Source: Turritopsis dohrnii
Lineage: Eukaryota > Cnidaria > Hydrozoa > Anthoathecata > Oceaniidae
DNA: 64,000 nucleotides
Direction of reading: 5' to 3'
Assembly: GCA_027922465.2 (NCBI GenBank)
Contig: BQMF02000122.1
Location: 496,001 to 560,000 of the forward strand
The notes beneath the pieces are model-generated. The model was not told the DNA's origin. It did no database searches and was given only the letters and a program-made list of their open reading frames with translations. Below are positions 1-10,635 of this stretch, piece by piece. Both the position numbers and the translations under genes were made by a program. How positions within the stretch are numbered: position 1 is the first letter of the stretch; each line of letters begins with the position of its first letter.

Positions 1-823
1 ATTTTGCCTCAAAGCAGTTTTGGAAAATAAGAATTCCTTATACTTGAAACGGTTAAGTACCCCCCGGATCACTGGAAAAATTTTGGAAAATTTTATCTGA
101 AAATCTTCCCAAAAATACTCTAGAAAATCATCTTCATTGAAACTGAAATGGGAAAATTTGGTCGCCAGAACATGCACTGGTTTTTGAGATGCAAGCAATT
201 ATAATAGATATCCCCGTTGTCATTTCGATGAGAATTCTTATCCCAACTGATTGAAAAAGTTCCACCGGGGCACTGAGACAGGGGTGGTTAGGGGAAATCA
301 GTCAATGAAATAAAGCAAAGAATATGAATGAAATTTAATGTTGTTGTTGAAATGAATCCATGGAAATTATATATTTATGAAATTTATAGAATGAAAATTA
401 TTTGATAAATTCTTATTTTTTACTTTTGAAAAAACTCCTGAACTCCTGAATATGAATAAATAAATTAAATTTTTTTACAATTGATTTCCTAAATTTTGAT
501 CACTTTTATCAAACTATATAGAGAAGTATTCCAATTAAAAAAAATACAATTACATGGAATAACACAGGGATATAGAGGAATTAATTTTCAAATAAACGCC
601 ATCACTTAGCTAAGTTATTTTGATATTGGGGTATATTTTTGTCGCCAACTATTTTCATAGAAGTCATATTTATTAGTTAGTCTTCTCCCTGAAATAATTT
701 TCGAACTAAAAAATGCTCTAAACGCAAACAATGTAGGAACACACGGTGAAATAGAAACAAACCACGTAGGTTAAAATAAAGTAAGTGAAAGTTAACAAAA
801 CAAGATACTAAAATCAAAAACTA
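1..823. other. AT-rich stretch without a recognisable gene
   Basis: I read both strands and see no convincing exon, transposon terminus or RNA gene. It is AT-rich with short homopolymer runs. It lies downstream of the minus-strand gene ending at 824, so part of it should be that gene's 3' untranslated region. Confidence 0.5.
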
Positions 824-3800
824 TCAATTAAAAATACCTATGGTCTTGTAATATTCCTGGTCAACAATCGGCATAAGATGAAGCATGGACTTAATATCAC
901 TTATTTTTGCTTCAGGTAAAGATTTTACCAATTTTTGTTTTCGCGAAAAAAGAATGATTGCCTCCGATTGGTCGGGAGTGTTTTCGATTGCTTTGATAGC
1001 TGGTACATTTCTTGAAGGCAAACGTGGTTTTTTGCGAATATATTCTTTCTTGTAAATTTCGTCAGAGTGCGATAACTTGTATTTGATTGTGTACAGATCA
1101 TCGCTTTGGAATAATAGTTGACATAACTTGGAGTACGGAATCTTTGAGAATTGTAACATTTTTGATGTGCTATGGAAATCTTTGAAGTCGTCTTTCTTTA
1201 GCTGAATGACTTTGAAGGGGTGCTTCCGAATCACCTTTAAGAGAACTCTCAAAAATGAAACTGGAGAATAAAACTCAGCAACACGCATGGCAATTTCTAT
1301 TTGTTGATGCATATTGTCAACTTCTTGCACGCAAGAGTGACCAGCAATAGAATATTTCATTTTAATTGATTTTATTGACGGATTTCGATAGAGAAATTCC
1401 AAAATTGCCTGTGAAATGTGAGAATTTCTATTTTGGGGTACGCAACTGTCAGACCAGCAGATCAAATTTTCGACATTCGGATGATCTTCAACGACTTTAC
1501 AAAGGATTTTTGTGAATGCACTAGCGATGTCATTCCCAGCACGTCCTGAAACACATTCTGTCCACAAGGCGCAATAACCTTGTTTGGAAGAGGTCATCGC
1601 AGTCAAGTTATAGAGAGTCAATTTTCTTTTATAAAAGAATGAGCCGACTTCAGCTTTAGGGAGAGTGATGACGTTTTCTAAATCGAAAACAACAAGTATC
1701 GTCTTGTTGGTATCTAAAGACTTATCTCGATTCTTTTCTTCCCTCATGGCGGTTTTCTCTGCAAGATGTTTATTATGCACCTCATGTTCTTCTTTAGATA
1801 TTGGAATGTTATTGCTTTTCTTCATTTTCATGTCTTCGCATTTTTCACATCTATCAGTTTTAGGGACGTGAAAATTGTAGTTAAAACAGGTATTGAAAAT
1901 GAAGCGGTAGTAAGACTGCTTGACAAATTCGACTTTTTCTTTTGAACATTTCTCTTTATATAGATCGTACATTTTACTAATATTCAACTCAGATTCGAGA
2001 TACTTCTTGTTAGTTTTAGCACGGCAGTAATGAGAATCGACAACTGGAAAAGATTCGATGTGCTCAATCACTTTTTCTCTCAACTCGTCTGAAACCTTAG
2101 CATTTTGCTTGCCATGTCTTCCTCGCATATCTTTTTTCACCATCCCGGTTGCTTTATCTTTTTTGTCGTGTACATTGTATATCATTTTTTGTGAAATAGC
2201 AAGAGTTGCGAGATAGAAAGGTTTACACACTCGGATGGATTCACCATTCTTCATCAAATAGTAAGAGTAGGAGGTCCGTTTTCGCTTGTTCGGTTTCTTT
2301 CCCTCAGGGTCTACTGTTGAGCAAACAGTTGTTTGAGCAATAAATGAGTGTTTGCCATTTGTGGTTAATTGATAAAACTCATCAAATATTTTTTGTTGAT
2401 CAGTCTCGTCAATGTTACTAGAGCACACGTATTTACATTGAGTATTGCAATTCTTTTTGTTGATGATTTGTTTTGCCTTAATGGTCTTACCTTTGTGATT
2501 AGTGTGAGCCTTTCCAGTTTGGACAGATTTTTGGCGTTTGTTTATTATCCAATTGCCCTTATTTATGGATCGCTTTCGTTTTAGCTCCTTCTGTCTTACA
2601 AGTTTTTCAACATCGTTTATAAGATCCTTCAAGCATGACTCAACATCAGTCCTTATAAGATCATCAGCATTGGATAACGAAGGTGACTTTGTTATGATAG
2701 AGGAAGGTTCAGAAATCTTTTCATCCAAAGGTTTTTGAGTGGAATTTTGTTTGACTGTATCGGTGCTTTCATTTGTGATTAAAATCTCTATCAACTCTTT
2801 TTCCGTCTCATCCTGGACGTCGAAATCAATTTCCATGTGTACCTCTGGCACTGCGTTGAAATTTACATTGATCTCCTCTTCATCACAAGAATCGAGGGCA
2901 GAATTAGATGATTCTTCACTTGCGGACCTGGACAAATAAAGCAATTATTTTGAACTGGAAGTGAAAATTGTGACACTTTTATTGCCGATTTTTCTATTGA
3001 ATAGGGGGTCCCAACAAGTCTGTGAGAAACGGGGGAGTTTAAACGAACATTGCGAAAAAATAAGTTTTCTAAAAGATGATCTCGAAGTTTTGAATTAAAT
3101 AAGAAGTAGTATGACCAATAAAAAACCCTTATTCATGACTCCTAAGCATACTTTAAACGGGATACTATCTACTTATAATAATCCGCAATCGTGTGTAACA
3201 CATTTAACTTAGAGAGTGATGGTTTTTTTAAAAATTTACGGCCAAAATCTTCTTAATCGTGGTCATATAACGGCAGTTAGACCACGCAAGACACATTCAC
3301 GATTAGTATAATAGCACACGGGGCATCTAACGTCAGTTATTTTTAAGCCAATCAAAACGCAAGAAATTATTTTTTCGCCGTTTTGATTGGTTGCCGACGG
3401 AATCCGTTAGTAAATCCCTTAGTCTACAGACAGTTTAGCACGAAGCAGACGAAGGTGAAAGGTGAAAGGTTTACTACACTTACTGGAAAGAAAAGAAAGT
3501 TTACAGAGGTATTTAGCGTATGTTTATAGTAGAAAATCTTCTGCAAAATAGAGAAAGTTACCTCACATAAGCATAAAAGCAGTTTTTCCAAACGAAGAAA
3601 GTAGTTTTATGTTGTTCAGTGTATAAATATGGTAGCGTAATTTCAGTGGAAAAGAAATAGCAGAAGAAAGTGTTTTAAGTATATGTTTACAGTAGGAAAG
3701 TGTGCTGGAAAGTAGTAGTTTAAATTAGTAGTAGTTTAAAGTATTATTATTTTGTTTTCAGATATGAAATATGGAAAGTAAAGAGTTTATAAGTGTTTGA

Positions 3801-4597
3801 AAATGGCTGCAGAAGATGTTGTTGTTTACTAACACGATGATGTGAATCAGTATGGATAGGTATATTCTCTTTGTTTGAAGTTAAACCAAAGTTAAAATAT
3901 TATAGATCTATTTAGTTAGAACACAGTTTATTTATCCAGCATTTTCGTTGTTTTCCTGTACGCACAAGTTATTTTTACTACTATCATGAAAGATGTATTA
4001 TGAATATTTCGATGTGTGTAAGATCTTCCGATTAAAACGTTTTTCTGTTCATAACTCCAGTGTTGATAGTGAACTAAAAATGCTTTAGCTGGAATACTTA
4101 GGGTTTCTTAATTAAAAGGGTGAGAAGTGTTTTTTTTTTCGTATTGACGTTAGATTTTTCATCACGGGCAACCATTGCATTGCATCTTCAATCGATACAA
4201 TTTATTTTACAAATTGAAAAAAGCCGATGCACACGCAGCGCGTATTTTTATTTTTGATGGGTTTAAGATCTTCCAAGTAAAACGACTGTTCTGCGCTCCT
4301 ATTTCTAAAGTTTAAAGTACTTACAGCACTGATACCCTTTCTGTTCATCATGCTGTGATTTAATTTTTGGACACCAGGTTTGAGATGTCACTTTCAGAAT
4401 TAAAACCCGTAAAAAAATTTTACACGGGATACTAGTAATTAGAAAATTCGTGAAAACCCAAACTTTGACAATCAATCTTTCAAAAATTAATTCTATCAAA
4501 TTATTTTAACTTACAGTTCAGATTCGTCTGTACTCATTTCCATTAACTTTGAGGCAGCTTTGACTGCAGAAAATCGTTTTGTTTCTTTATCCATCAT
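824..4597 (-). CDS. DUF7869-like, transposase-derived protein, two exons
   Basis: Two exons, complement(824..2927) and complement(4515..4597), join in phase to 728 residues. The ATG at 4597 has an in-frame TAA upstream. Exon 1 (27 codons plus CT) ends in a perfect GTAAGT donor (4514-4509); exon 2 starts after a pyrimidine-rich CAG (2930-2928) and completes the codon. The first 110 or so residues are acidic, followed by a Lys/Arg-rich stretch. The middle has the pair DRCEKCED, as expected in this family. The C-terminal half has RNase H-fold-like blocks: VVFDLENV, NLICWSDSC and QEVDNMHQQIE, which supply candidate acidic residues. DUF7869 proteins are widespread in invertebrates and are thought to derive from DDE transposases; the activity is unproven. 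There is no internal stop. The intron holds a Helitron-like element. It could be a domesticated gene or an element whose ends I did not find. Confidence 0.68.
3168..4435 (+). mobile_element. Helitron-like non-autonomous element in the intron of the DUF7869-like gene
   Basis: It begins TC after an A, with the family 5' block (AGAGAGTG about 45 bp in), and ends with hairpin CCCGT...ACGGG, then GATACTAG and T. The length is 1268 bp. The inner part (3840-4100) is shared with the copy at 37112-38067. No coding capacity is seen. The bases just before it (ACGGGATACTA) look like the broken 3' end of another copy. Confidence 0.6.
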
Positions 4598-5039
4598 AAA
4601 AATCTTTGAAGTTTTCTCAACAAGTGAACAGAAATTTTATTGTGTGCTGCATTTTCAGTTTTGTGTTTTGAAACTTCGTCTCAACTCAAATCTCAAAATA
4701 GAAAACTAAAAATTCGAAACTATGCAAGGTCTTCATTTCACGGATCGATAGAACCTTTTTATATTGATAAATAATTGGCCAAGCGCAACTGCCGAATTCA
4801 ACATTTTCGAATTAAAAAGGTTCTATGTCATTTTTATACCATAGATCCTTTTTATTCTAACGGGAAAAAAAATCTTGTAATAGAACCTTTTTATATTGGA
4901 GGATTCAAGCGATGGCCTTTAGAATAATAACTTTTCTACGATAAAAAATGAAAATTTATGCGGAAAATTTTTAAATTATGCAAAAAAAAAATTTTCGTAA
5001 ATTTTACGATGGAACCCTTTTATTCTAGGGTCGCGAAAT
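4598..5039. promoter_or_regulatory. Divergent intergenic spacer with five copies of a short motif
   Basis: This 442-bp spacer separates the start codons of two divergently oriented genes, so it should hold both promoters. The motif TAGAACCTTTTTATATT or a close variant occurs at 4749-4766, 4881-4897, 4841-4858 and 5009-5027, and inverted near 4814-4825. I do not recognise it as a known binding site. No TATA box at a credible distance is certain. Confidence 0.35.
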
Positions 5040-5928
5040 ATGGCGGCAGCAGCACGAGGAGGAACTGGAGACACAGACGAGGTTCGTTAATCTTATGATG
5101 CATCTCTTATTTTTTTTCTTGCTGTGGTAATTGGTTCGTGTTCATTTTCTGTCTAAAGTTTCTTTTTTGCGCTATGGCTTGCTTGACAAAAAGTAACTGT
5201 ATATATACAATTCGAACTTTATTTTCCTTCTTTTAGATTGTTGAATTTTTGAAGAAGAGAAGCTATCCTCCTTCAACAATCAAAAATGTAAAAGATTCTA
5301 AGGTAAAAAAAATTTCTGGCACTTATTTTTCCATGAATATGTTTAATGCCTAATTTTAAAAACTTCGAAGTATATACTTGTCTCTTTCATTTCTATATTT
5401 TTGTTGTGTTTCATTAATTATATATAATGTTTAATGTGAAATACAGTTCTTAGTAATTACCAAACCAAGATACCTTATCCTTATGCTAAAGTTTTTGATA
5501 ATCTTCCAGAAAAAAACTAAAAAATAAATAAGTACAAATTTTTTTTCCAGAGAAGCCAAGAAATTTTATTTAGATTGTGCCCTACCTAGCTGTGTTTCTT
5601 GGTTTTTGATTTTAGCTACATGATTTTCTTTCTCATTTTGGCATATTTTGCTGGTCATTTTGATTTCGTTTAGTTTCCCAAACATTCTATCATTGTCTTT
5701 CATATCACAACATTTTGTCTCATTACCCACTCATAGTGAACTTTGAATTTTAATATGTTCAAGTTCAAAATATTTTATCATGTAAATAACTAATGCAGGG
5801 TTCACACCAAACCGATTTCTCATGTTGGCATTCTTAGGTTTGCTATGAGCCTCATATAATCAAATCTTTTATTTTTCTTTGTCAACTTGTGCTAGTTTTT
5901 AACCTTGAATTTATAGGCAGAAGAACTA

Positions 5929-6620
5929 CCGGGTGAGTCAAAACAAAGGACCGTTGTTTCACAAAACGTATCTTTCGATTGACTAATTATGAAAGCTAGT
6001 ATTTTTTATTTCTGAATAGAGGAATCATTTACCTACATTTTGGTGTATCATTTATCAAATTTGGTTGAGTAGAAAAAAAGTTATGGGCAAAAAACTGGAG
6101 GTGGTCCTTGTAAAAATCGTCGAAAAATGACGAAAATATCTAAACAAAACTTCTCCAAACAAGATTTTCTGTTCTTATTGCAAACCGTATGGGATTGAAA
6201 CTCATACACGCTTCAATGTGCTAAAACTTATTTTGTTAATTCCCAATGCTTAAATTAAGTAAAAAGTTCAAACTTTTTTCAAAATTTTATTAAAACTTTA
6301 CTTGATGAAGTTTTTTATAAAGACTGTTTTGTAAAAAATGCCACAACTCACGTTACAACAAAGAATTTGGGTATGTATCCAGTTTCCAGTTTCGAGAAGT
6401 TTTGTTCAGCTTTTTTCGTCATTTTTCGAGAATTTTTACAAGGACCACCTCCTGTTTTTTGCCCATAACTTTTTTTCTACTCAACCAAATTTGACAAATG
6501 ATACACCAAAATGTAGGTAAATGATTCCTCTATTCAGAAATAAAAAACACTAGCTTTCATAATTAGTCAATCGAAAGATACGTTTTGTGAAACAACGGTA
6601 CTTTTTTTTGACTCACCCGG
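5929..6620 (+). mobile_element. Mariner-like miniature element, 692 bp, long inverted repeats
   Basis: It is flanked by TA (5927-5928 and 6621-6622). The ends are CCGGGTGAGTCAA and its reverse complement, and the inverted arms are about 210 bp. The middle has an ATG followed by PQLTLQQRIW (6338 on), which resembles the first residues of some mariner-family transposases and stops where the right arm begins. It lies in intron 2 of the HECT-like gene. A second copy of the same length is at 44874-45565. Confidence 0.7.
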
Positions 6621-7424
6621 TATTTGTATTGTTATGGATGCAGACTCGATGTTGAATAAATAAATAAAATGAATGTGTGTCATGTGTGTAGTATTTATGC
6701 TTATGGTGAGCTGTTGTGAATTGAACTGTTCTTCCGAACATCTTTCATTGTGTCTGTGTGCATAAAGTAGTAAAGTACAATTATTTAACAAGACGCGGAA
6801 TTTCCCATCTTAATTAGTTTTTCTGAAGTGACATTTTCTATGTGGCTAGGAACATTGTTTTCTCTTTTGCTTTTGTTTTGTTTTGTTTTATCTTGTTTCG
6901 CAATTTGAAGAATGAAATGTATCACTTTTATTGCAGGTTACATCAGAGTCAGTACATTTATTGAAGATATCTGACTTCAAAACCTTTGGTGTAGCTTTAG
7001 CTGATGCAAGATTATTAGTGGCCACATTCAAGAGAGAATCGAGTGAAGTTCATTTAAAGGAGCTTGTTAATTCCATCAGAACAAACAGTAAGGCTAAGGC
7101 TAAATTCAGTTCAGTTGCTAGTAAGAGGACTACAGTGACTGTAGAATTTTCATGGTATCACTGGTGTTCCAAAGAAAAAAGATATAAAATGGTAAGGCGT
7201 GCAAAGGGTGGAGGTTTAAGGCAAAAGACTTTCAAAAAAGAGACTTCTTTAAAAGACATTTATGATGAGGTGAAACAAATATATTTCCCAAATGGTCAGA
7301 ATAAGGAAGGTATTATTTCAGTTATGGAGTCTTTTATTTGTGGTGCTGATTTAGAAGCTATCGAAATAGATTGTGAAGATGAAAGTCCTACGTTAGTGGA
7401 GTACATGAATTTAAATGCCCTTAA

Positions 7425-10400
7425 CCCTTTCTTTACCTGTTACCCGCACAGCGGGTGATGAAATCCACCCTCTATTTCCCCGTTACCCGCCCCGCGGGTG
7501 ATTGAAATAAACATTGATTGTGAAAAAACACTTTAAGCTATATTTTCAAACCTTGGATATTCCGTACTAGGATAAATTTCCGATTCGGCAAAAAAAACCG
7601 CATCTCTTTGGGAGTTTTAGTTTATGATTTATCCGATTTTGAAAACAGAGCTGTCATCATGGCGAAGCCAAAAAAAAGTTACAATGATATAGATGAAATA
7701 ATTGATTTTATAACAAATGATAGTGACAATGATGATGAAAACTTGATTGAAAGTGATACAGATTTGGATTCTGATTGGGAATTTGAAGCATTTGATCCAC
7801 CTCGTGCCTTTGTGAGTGAAAGTAACATTCCAAGCATTCAAATTTTTGAGAACGCTGGTGATAGCAGTGTTGCCAATGATACCGTTGAATATGTTGAGGA
7901 TAATACCAATAATAATCCTGAAAGTCCTGAAAATGATATAACATCTCAGAACAATGTTGGTGAAGTTGAATATGATGACGGTAGTGACAGTGACGATCAA
8001 CCTTTAGCTTCGCATGTAGCCACTGTAAGAGACAATGCGGTGTCTACGATCCATAGTCGATTGAGATCAAGAAGTGTCAGTGATGAACAAGATTCTCCTT
8101 TGGAGAGTGATAATTATGAAAGAGGCATTAGAGGACGTAGCAGAGTAAGGGGAGGACGTGGTGGCAGAGGAAGACGAGGTCGACCTAGGGGACGTGGTCG
8201 TGGTAGAGGAGGTGGCAGGCAAGGGCCAACTGGTGCAGCGCGACAACAGCCGGGAAGGGGACCAATTGTAACGTGGAACAAAATTAGAGAAGGAGAGAAT
8301 CAAAGTCTCAAAACTTTTGATTTTCACGAGATTGAAGGGCGGCGTGTTAGGCTGAAAGATAACGCGTCTTGTCTGGATTATGTAGAACTTTATCTTGATG
8401 ATGAGTTTTGGAATATCTTGGTTACTGAAACCAATCGCTTTGCAAAACAATTTCTCACTGACGAAAATAATAAAACAAGTCATTACACTGCTAAATGGAC
8501 GCCAGTAAATGTGGTAGAAATGAAGAGATTCATTGGACTAGTGCTTCTAATGGGGATAGTCCATAAACCATCACTTCCTATGTATTGGTCCACTGACTCT
8601 TTACTTTCTACACCAATATTTTCTGCTGTCATGTGTCGCAATAGGTTCTACCTAATATTAAAATTTCTGCATTTCAACAACAATGCTGACCCAGGATTTG
8701 ACCAGAACGATCCTGATCGTGACCGACTCCATAAGCTACGTCCATTGATTGAACTGTTTCGTGAAAAGGCCAAAACTGTGTATTACCCCGATCAGAACCT
8801 ATCAGTAGACGAATCATTAGTTCTTTTCAAGGGACGTTTGCATTTTCGTCAGTACATTAAGACGAAACGTGCACGTTTTGGCATAAAGCTGTATGAGCTG
8901 TGCACATCAAATGGAATCACACTGGACTTCCTCGTATATTGTGGCAAAGGGATGTTCAAGGATGACGATCCTAATAGTGATATGCTGACAACAGAGCGGA
9001 TCCCTGTAGTTCTTATGAACAACTACTTGGACAAAGGACATATCCTATATACAGATAACTTCTATACTAGTCCTACTTTAGCAAAAAAACTCATCTGGTT
9101 GGAACTGTCCGTTCAAATCGTTACAATTATCCATCGCAACTTGTAAATGAAGTATTGGAAAAAGGTAAAGCCTGTTTTTATGCACAAGCTGATGACCCCA
9201 TGGTTGCTGTTAAGTATCGAGCACATAAAGACAAGGCGAACAAAAAACAAAAAGTTGTTTTTATGTTATCTACATGTCATCAGCCAACAATGGAAGATGT
9301 TAACGTTTACAATCAAGAAGAAGGCACCGTCCAAAAGCCCTTAGCTGTGAAAAGCTATAATGTCCACATGGGTGGTGTGGATAGAGTTGATCAACAGCTC
9401 CACACCCTACAGTGCCTTCGCAAATCTTATAAGTGGTACCGAAAGCTAGCTTTTCGCTTGATCTGCCAAATGTTATTGAATGCGTACAAAATCTATGTGA
9501 TGGAAAAACAATCGAAAATGTCTTTTATTGACTTTGTCAAGGATACTGTGAAACTGCTAGTATCTTCACAACAACCTGAACCCCAACCTGAATTTGATTT
9601 CCCTGATGATGTTTTCCACAGGCTTACTGGACGACACTTCCCTTCATTGAAGAAACCAATGCCTGGAGCAGCCGACAAGCGACCATCAAAGATCTGCCGG
9701 GTATGCTATGCAAGAGGCAAGAGAACAGAAAAGGGAAAGCCAATAAAAACTGTCTATATATGTACAAAATGACCTAGCCAGCCTGGTCTTCATCCAGACA
9801 ATTGTTTTGAGGCATACCACACCTCGCTTGAGTACGGTGTTGTTGGTGATAATGACCACGCCGATGCTGATGATGAAGTTGAAGATTAGATTTTCATTAT
9901 TTTATGACTGTTTTTAGGGTTTTTATTATTAGGACTATCTCACATTCTTGGTTTTTCATATTAGATAGGTTTCTTTTGTTCATCATTGTTAAAATAGGTT
10001 TATTTGTGATGAATGTTTTGTTTCTGCTTGTTTTGTGCATTTGATCACTCACTGCAAAGCATTTATGGTATAAGGCAAAAACCAAAAAACCCAGTCAAAC
10101 CTAGGAATTTTTGGATTTTGGTTAGATTATATCATTGACTTATGACCAGGTAATGGATTTGACAACCTAGACACACATCTAAGCCAATAAATTATTAGTT
10201 TTATCTGGGTTTTGCACCGTGAACATTTTTTGGGCCTTTCGGGCTCTAATTTCCTAAATTACGCATAACTTTCCACATGTTTGAGCTTTTTCCTTCAAAT
10301 TTTCACCATTATACAGTGTTTACATTATAGTTACATATTTTAATCAATAATTTGTATAAATAGGGAAAAAAATATTTTTCCAAGGCGCTTTTTCTCAAAA

Positions 10401-10635
10401 AACTTAATTTTTCGACATTTGAAAATCCGCCATTATGGTTGATATCTGCGGTGAAATTTCAAATTTTGAAATTTTTTTAGATTTTTATACTAAGTAATAT
10501 GTAAGAAGAAAAGGAGCCAAATTTCATGACATTTGCTTTTGTGGTTTAGAAGTTATAGCCATTTGAAATTCAACCAGTAGTATTACAATTTTTAGGCCTG
10601 GGAAATACTGAGGTTTTTAGCTGGTAAAGAAAGGG
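7425..10635 (+). mobile_element. piggyBac element with TTAA target duplication
   Basis: The ends are CCCTTTCTTTACC and GGTAAAGAAAGGG (13-bp inverted repeat), flanked by TTAA at 7421-7424 and 10636-10639. The total is 3211 bp. Just inside the left end are two palindromic blocks built on GTTACCCGC...GCGGGTGAT (about 7440-7505). It carries one damaged transposase gene. piggyBac elements excise precisely at TTAA. Here the host exon frame is the same on both sides, so precise loss would repair this one break. Confidence 0.93.
7659..9889 (+). pseudogene. piggyBac transposase, frameshifted and with a stop in the Cys-rich tail
   Basis: I place the start at ATG 7659 (MAKPKKSY); an in-frame ATG at 7608 is also possible. 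The N-terminus is acidic (DSDNDDENL), then an RG-rich tract (8119-8222), then DDE_Tnp_1_7. The catalytic Asp motifs are visible: SVDESLVLFKGR, YTDNFYTSP and HMGGVDRVDQ. The frame is lost near 9092, after LAKKL, where a short deletion removed about five residues' worth of bases; the reading resumes as HLVGTVRSNRYNYPSQ in another frame. The Cys-rich domain (CRVCYARGK...YICTK) is cut by TGA at 9770-9772 where a Cys is expected, but the frame continues as PSQPGLHPDNCFEAYHT to TAG at 9887. The enzyme normally cuts and joins DNA at TTAA. This copy looks inactive. Confidence 0.9.

Noticed and set aside
6338..6520. 60-codon open frame in the miniature mariner as a gene
   Set aside because: Only the first ten codons look transposase-like; the rest is the inverted arm read through.
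7629..8000. Long minus-strand open frame opposite the piggyBac transposase
   Set aside because: It mirrors the acidic, Asp/Asn-rich codons of the real transposase frame and has no domain; it is a shadow.
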